In this document: piece by piece, positions 61,006 to 64,000 of the stretch
Layout of the letters: the number at the start of each line of letters is the position of its first letter
How positions within the stretch are numbered: position 1 is the first letter of the stretch
DNA from: a candidate division CSSED10-310 bacterium
GTDB taxonomy: Bacteria > CSSED10-310 > JAFGJC01
Assembly: GCA_016927905.1 (NCBI GenBank)
Contig: JAFGLW010000011.1
Coordinates: forward strand, 62,001-126,000
DNA length: 64,000 nt
Direction: 5' to 3'
Notes under the pieces: generated by a model
Seen by the model: only the letters and a program-made list of their open reading frames with translations
Database searches by the model: none
Told to the model about the DNA's origin: nothing
Position numbers and translations under genes: made by a program

Positions 61006-61975
61006 CGGACGGTTCACTCCGGCTTCGCGCAATGAAGAAATCTTTTCCCGATTTTCTGTTGACGAAAACAAGGTCCTGCCGGGTCAGGGTGTCGAGCGCA
61101 GTTTGAACTTCGTGTCTGGGCAATGCCAAACCGCTGGACAGATCCATTGCCGTGCAGGGGCGGCGGCGGATGGTATTCAGAATCATGCGCCGGATCTGAG
61201 ACGGTTCGGGGATTTCCGCCGGTTTCCGGCTGGAAATGAAAGGTGGTTGAACGGTGATGCCCATCACTTCCTGGGCATTTTGGAGTTCCGGATCGGTCAG
61301 GGGTTTCAAAAGCGGTTCGGCTCCCGGCCGGTAAAGCGTATTCAACTGAACGGCGTCCGGATTTATCCTGCGGATTTCATCACCCAGAGCAGCCAGATGT
61401 TCCGGTTGATCGTTGATGCCTTTACACAGGAAAACCTCCAGCCAGATTTTATTTGTAAATACCGACCTGAGACGTCTCAGGCCCTCCAGCAGATGATCCA
61501 GATTCAGGTCAGGATGGGGGCGGTTCATAATGGCGAAGATATCTGGATCCACGGTATCCAAAGACGGGATCAACACGTCGATATCCGCGATGTCCCGGAT
61601 CACCTCATCACGGTATAGGAGCGTGCCGTTGGTCAGAAGAACCAAAGGTGTTTCCGTCAAGGACCGGATGAGAGTTGTGATCCTGGGTATGGAAACACTC
61701 AGGGTTGGTTCACCCGAACCGGAAAAAGTGATGAAATCCATCCGGCCGGTCAAATCGGGCAGGCGGTCAAGAATATCCGCTTCGACCGCTTCGGCGGGCA
61801 CATATTCCTTCCGTTCCACGGTCAGGTTCGTTGTCGGGCCGCACTCGCAATAGATGCAGTTGAGTGTGCAGGTTTTATATGGGACCAGGTCGATACCCAG
61901 GGAACGGCCCAAGCGCCTGGAAGGTACCGGACCGAAAACAAATCGATTGGATTCCGTGTATTTTCGAACGGTCAT
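60992..61975 (-). CDS. Radical SAM protein with C-terminal winged helix
   Basis: 327 residues from ATG 61975; no Shine-Dalgarno, and a TATACT -10 element ends eight bases before the ATG. Cluster motif CTLNCIYCEC gives the CxxxCxxC cysteines 36, 40 and 43. The rest of the SAM barrel is present (DFITFSGSGEPTLSVSIPRI; PLVLLTNGTLLYRDEVIRDI). The start PVPSRRLGRSLGIDLVPYKT is typical of a conserved radical SAM group. Residues 255-315 form a winged helix (ILNTIRRRPCTAMDLSSGLA). The reaction is not known. Confidence 0.9.
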   Translation of the reverse strand: MTVRKYTESNRFVFGPVPSRRLGRSLGIDLVPYKTCTLNCIYCECGPTTNLTVERKEYVPAEAVEADILDRLPDLTGRMDFITFSGSGEPTLSVSIPRITTLIRSLTETPLVLLTNGTLLYRDEVIRDIADIDVLIPSLDTVDPDIFAIMNRPHPDLNLDHLLEGLRRLRSVFTNKIWLEVFLCKGINDQPEHLAALGDEIRRINPDAVQLNTLYRPGAEPLLKPLTDPELQNAQEVMGITVQPPFISSRKPAEIPEPSQIRRMILNTIRRRPCTAMDLSSGLALPRHEVQTALDTLTRQDLVFVNRKSGKDFFIARSRSEPSDESI

Positions 61976-61983
61976 CAACGGGG

Positions 61984-62035
61984 AGTATACAGGTCCGGGG
62001 CGACCCTCGACAAGTTAAACCAGAATCTCTAATAT
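61984..62035. promoter_or_regulatory. Back-to-back promoters of the radical SAM gene and tatA
   Basis: Forward: TCGACA (62007-62012), 17 bases, TAATAT (62030-62035), predicted start at about 62042, next to the tatA ATG at 62044. Reverse: TTGTCG (62008-62013), 18 bases, TATACT (61984-61989), predicted start at about 61976, next to the ATG at 61975. Both genes lack a Shine-Dalgarno sequence, so both mRNAs look leaderless. Confidence 0.5.
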
Positions 62036-62043
62036 GGCATCCG

Positions 62044-62421
62044 ATGTTTGGTATCGGATTTCAGGAAATTCTGATTATTCTGGTCGTTGTCCTGATTATT
62101 TTCGGACCTAAGAAGCTGCCGGAGCTTGCCAGGTTGATCGGGAAGGGACTGGCGGAATTCCGCCGAGCCACCTATGATCTGAAATCGGCCATCGACCTTG
62201 AAAACATCAACCGGTACGAACCCCCTGCCGCTCCGAAAACACCGCCGGCTGAATTGCCGGAGAAAACGGGTCCCGGGTTTGCAGACGACGAGATCGAAAA
62301 TCCGGATCCGTCGGATTCGAAATCCACTGAACCTTCGACCGGAAGATCTTCAGAATCCGACTCCGGCGAACCAGCGGCGACAGATCAATCCAGCCGGATT
62401 TCCGGCAATTCCGACAAATGA
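62044..62421 (+). CDS. tatA: Twin-arginine translocase subunit TatA/TatB
   Basis: 125 residues from ATG 62044. MFGIGFQEILIILVVVLIIF is the N-terminal helix, followed by the hinge GPKKLPELARLIGKGLAEFR and an amphipathic helix. The long acidic Pro/Ser/Glu-rich tail (PSDSKSTEPSTGRSSESDSG) is disordered. Glu at residue 8 of the helix is TatB-like, but the single gene in this operon suggests a TatA/TatB dual role. tatC follows in an ATGA overlap. Confidence 0.93.
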   Translation: MFGIGFQEILIILVVVLIIFGPKKLPELARLIGKGLAEFRRATYDLKSAIDLENINRYEPPAAPKTPPAELPEKTGPGFADDEIENPDPSDSKSTEPSTGRSSESDSGEPAATDQSSRISGNSDK

Positions 62422-63194
62422 AGCGACGGGAGTCAGCGGGAAATCCCCAGAACGGGGAAATGACCATATTGGAACATCTGACGGAGTTGCGTGCCTGCCT
62501 GATCAAATCCCTCGCGGCAGTCGGTATCGGCGCCGTTATCTGTTTTGCGTTTGCTGAACATATTTTCGATTTTCTCTCCGAGCCCTTGATCCGGATTCTC
62601 CCGCAGGCGAACCGAGAAATGGTTTTCACCAGTCTTCCAGAAGTTTTCTTTGTCTACATCAAGGTCGCCCTGTTTGCCGGTATTCTGCTGGCTTCACCGG
62701 TTATCTTTCATCAGATATGGAAATTCGTGGCTCCGGCTCTTTACAGCCACGAGAAACGGTATGTGATTCCATTCGTCCTGATCTCCACCGTTTTTTTTCT
62801 GCTCGGCGCAGCGTTCAGCTACTATCAAATCTTTCCATACGGTTTTAAGTTCTTCATAGGATTTTCTGATGAGAATATCCGTCCGATGATCACTCTGAAG
62901 GACTATTTGAAGTTTTCGACCCGTCTGCTTCTGGCGTTCGGATTGGTTTTCGAGATGCCCATCGTCATTTCTTTTCTGGCAAAACTCGGCCTGGTAACTC
63001 CCGCATTTCTTAGAAAGAACCGCAAATACGCCCTGCTGATAATCGTGATCATCGCGGCGATCCTGACACCACCGGATATCGTGACCCAGTTGATGATGGC
63101 GGGACCCATGTACGTTCTTTATGAACTCAGTATCCTGTCAGCCATGATTTTCGGCAGGAAATCCCGAACAGCACGGGATTCAGACAACCAGTGA
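62418..63194 (+). CDS. tatC: Twin-arginine translocase subunit TatC
   Basis: 258 residues; ATG in the ATGA overlap. Begins MTILEHLTELRACLIKSLAA after a 14-residue extension; six membrane helices; LLASPVIFHQIWKFVAPALY and YEKRYVIPF-like motif (HEKRYVIPFVLI) and ALGLVFEMPIVISFLAKLGL match the family closely. Receptor for twin-arginine signal peptides; exports folded proteins such as cofactor-containing redox enzymes. 3' end overlaps the convergent RNase R gene by 15 bases. Confidence 0.96.
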   Translation: MKRRESAGNPQNGEMTILEHLTELRACLIKSLAAVGIGAVICFAFAEHIFDFLSEPLIRILPQANREMVFTSLPEVFFVYIKVALFAGILLASPVIFHQIWKFVAPALYSHEKRYVIPFVLISTVFFLLGAAFSYYQIFPYGFKFFIGFSDENIRPMITLKDYLKFSTRLLLAFGLVFEMPIVISFLAKLGLVTPAFLRKNRKYALLIIVIIAAILTPPDIVTQLMMAGPMYVLYELSILSAMIFGRKSRTARDSDNQ

Positions 63195-64000
63195 GAAATC
63201 CAGAATACCCCGGTCGATATCCGCACATTCGACTTTGATCTTCACGGTCATTCCCGGTTTCAACACCATGGCGCCGTCTGCCCGGCTCAGTTTGTTTTCC
63301 GATTCGATGAACCGGTAAAACCCTTCGAGCAGTCTGACCGGTATCAATCCCTCGACAAACGGATCGTCCAGCTCCACGAATGCGCCGAACGGTTCGACAT
63401 GTGTAATCGTACCGGTATATTCTTCACCGATTTTCTGACTCATGAACCTGATTTTCCGGAGTTTCACGGCGTTCCATTCGGCTTCCTGAGCGTCACGTTC
63501 TTTTTCCGACAGGTGCTTCGCTCTCGTTTCAAGTTCCGAATCCGTCCATGCGGGTCCAGCACCGTTGGATCCCAGCGCTGATTTGACGGCACGGTGAACT
63601 TCCAGATCGGGATACCTGCGAATCGGAGATGTGAACTGAGTGTATTGAGACAGCGCCAACCCGAAATGGCCGGCATCGCGAATGGAATATTCGGCCCGTT
63701 TCATAGCTCGAAGGATCTGGTAGGATGCGACGGATCGAATGGGGATTGAATCGATTGAAGACAGCATGGACCGGACCTGATCCGGGTCCAACGGGTTGTC
63801 CGGCGGATGGATCCCGAGTCTTTTCAGTGCAGTTTTCAGATCATCCACGGTTGTGGGATCCGGCGGTTCATGGATGCGTCGAAAATATTGAATCCCCCGG
63901 GAATCCAGTGTCCCGGCCACAATCACATTCGCAGCGATCATGAATTCCTCGATGGACTGCTCGGCGATACTCCGGAGTTTGCGATGTATTCCGATGATCT
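63180..64000 (-). CDS. rnr: RNase R (RNB-family exoribonuclease), C-terminal part
   Basis: 273 residues of the 3' portion; the frame is open to the right edge, where the sequence reads RKLRSIAEQSIEEFMIAANV. The RNB domain end is clear (AGHFGLALSQYTQFTSPIRR with YPDLEVHRAVKSAL). Residues near the end form an S1 RNA-binding domain (GEEYTGTITHVEPFGAFVEL; MTVKIKVECADIDRGILDFS). The catalytic Asp cluster lies outside the window. It degrades structured RNA from the 3' end. Beginning of gene not seen. Confidence 0.94.
   Translation of the reverse strand, partial: IIGIHRKLRSIAEQSIEEFMIAANVIVAGTLDSRGIQYFRRIHEPPDPTTVDDLKTALKRLGIHPPDNPLDPDQVRSMLSSIDSIPIRSVASYQILRAMKRAEYSIRDAGHFGLALSQYTQFTSPIRRYPDLEVHRAVKSALGSNGAGPAWTDSELETRAKHLSEKERDAQEAEWNAVKLRKIRFMSQKIGEEYTGTITHVEPFGAFVELDDPFVEGLIPVRLLEGFYRFIESENKLSRADGAMVLKPGMTVKIKVECADIDRGILDFSLVV

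Noticed and set aside
1-64000. tRNA, rRNA, CRISPR, insertion sequences, prophage genes
   Set aside because: No T-loop/anticodon stem pattern, spaced repeats, terminal inverted repeats or transposase/integrase motifs were found by reading both strands; a covariance-model scan could still reveal a small RNA.

Overview
The window reads as a chromosomal segment of a Gram-negative (diderm) bacterium that makes lipopolysaccharide. The evidence is bamA, an OmpH/Skp chaperone, lpxD, lpxA, lptE, a Lol lipoprotein exporter, lnt, many lipoprotein signal peptides with a lipobox, and two C-terminal Omp85-type barrels. GC looks moderately high, coding density is very high, and many genes overlap by 1-20 bases. 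I see no rRNA, tRNA, CRISPR array, transposase, integrase or phage module. Redox genes (DUF362-ferredoxin, a small 2x[4Fe-4S] ferredoxin, a multihaem cytochrome c, NFU scaffold, DsbD and thioredoxin) fit an anaerobe or facultative anaerobe. Gene content resembles Desulfobacterota/Acidobacteriota-like or related uncultured phyla, but no marker settles the phylum.

Layout. 1-10 kb: the start of a GNAT acetyltransferase and a PEBP-family protein (minus); an orphan peptide-type ABC importer whose two permeases are fused in one chain; a large lipoprotein and a small sigma-70-like factor behind a good promoter and a 21-codon ORF; a GT-C-like membrane protein; an RluA-type pseudouridine synthase. 10-20 kb: an RNA/SAM methyltransferase facing a PHA-regulator/phasin-like pair; a DegT aminotransferase with a VanZ protein; a cupin phosphomannose isomerase, mannose-1-phosphate guanylyltransferase and PpiC/SurA-like lipoprotein run; then DUF1573 and a thioredoxin-fold protein without its CxxC, divergent from DsbD and thioredoxin. 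20-24.5 kb: a DUF4388-DnaJ-TPR protein ending in a clear terminator, convergent with an EF-G paralogue.

24.8-37.3 kb is one long co-directional run: dtd, DUF362-ferredoxin, xseA, xseB, a flippase-like membrane protein, leuS, lptE, then a polysaccharide export block (Wzm-like permease, Wzt-like ATPase with a C-terminal carbohydrate-binding domain, a methyltransferase with a coiled-coil tail, a small winged-helix/PqqD-like protein, a GT4 glycosyltransferase and a small two-helix membrane protein). The export block has the parts of a capped-chain O-polysaccharide system of WbdD/Wzt type.

39.8-53.8 kb is a second run: nfu, ferredoxin, cytochrome c, lnt, prfB (with its programmed +1 frameshift), lolC/E-lolD, clpC, bamA, ompH, lpxD, lpxA and a Gfo/Idh/MocA oxidoreductase. 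It is largely an envelope biogenesis operon. fabZ and lpxI, which often sit between lpxD/lpxA and the oxidoreductase, are absent. An IscR-like operator overlaps the first promoter.

53.8-64 kb: a GspN/AsmA-like protein with glgA (minus); two small lipoproteins followed by a 954-residue zinc-metalloprotease/TolB-propeller/Omp85-barrel fusion, the most unusual gene here; a HAD phosphatase coupled to a radical SAM protein; a minimal tatA-tatC pair; and the 3' part of an RNase R gene running off the right edge.
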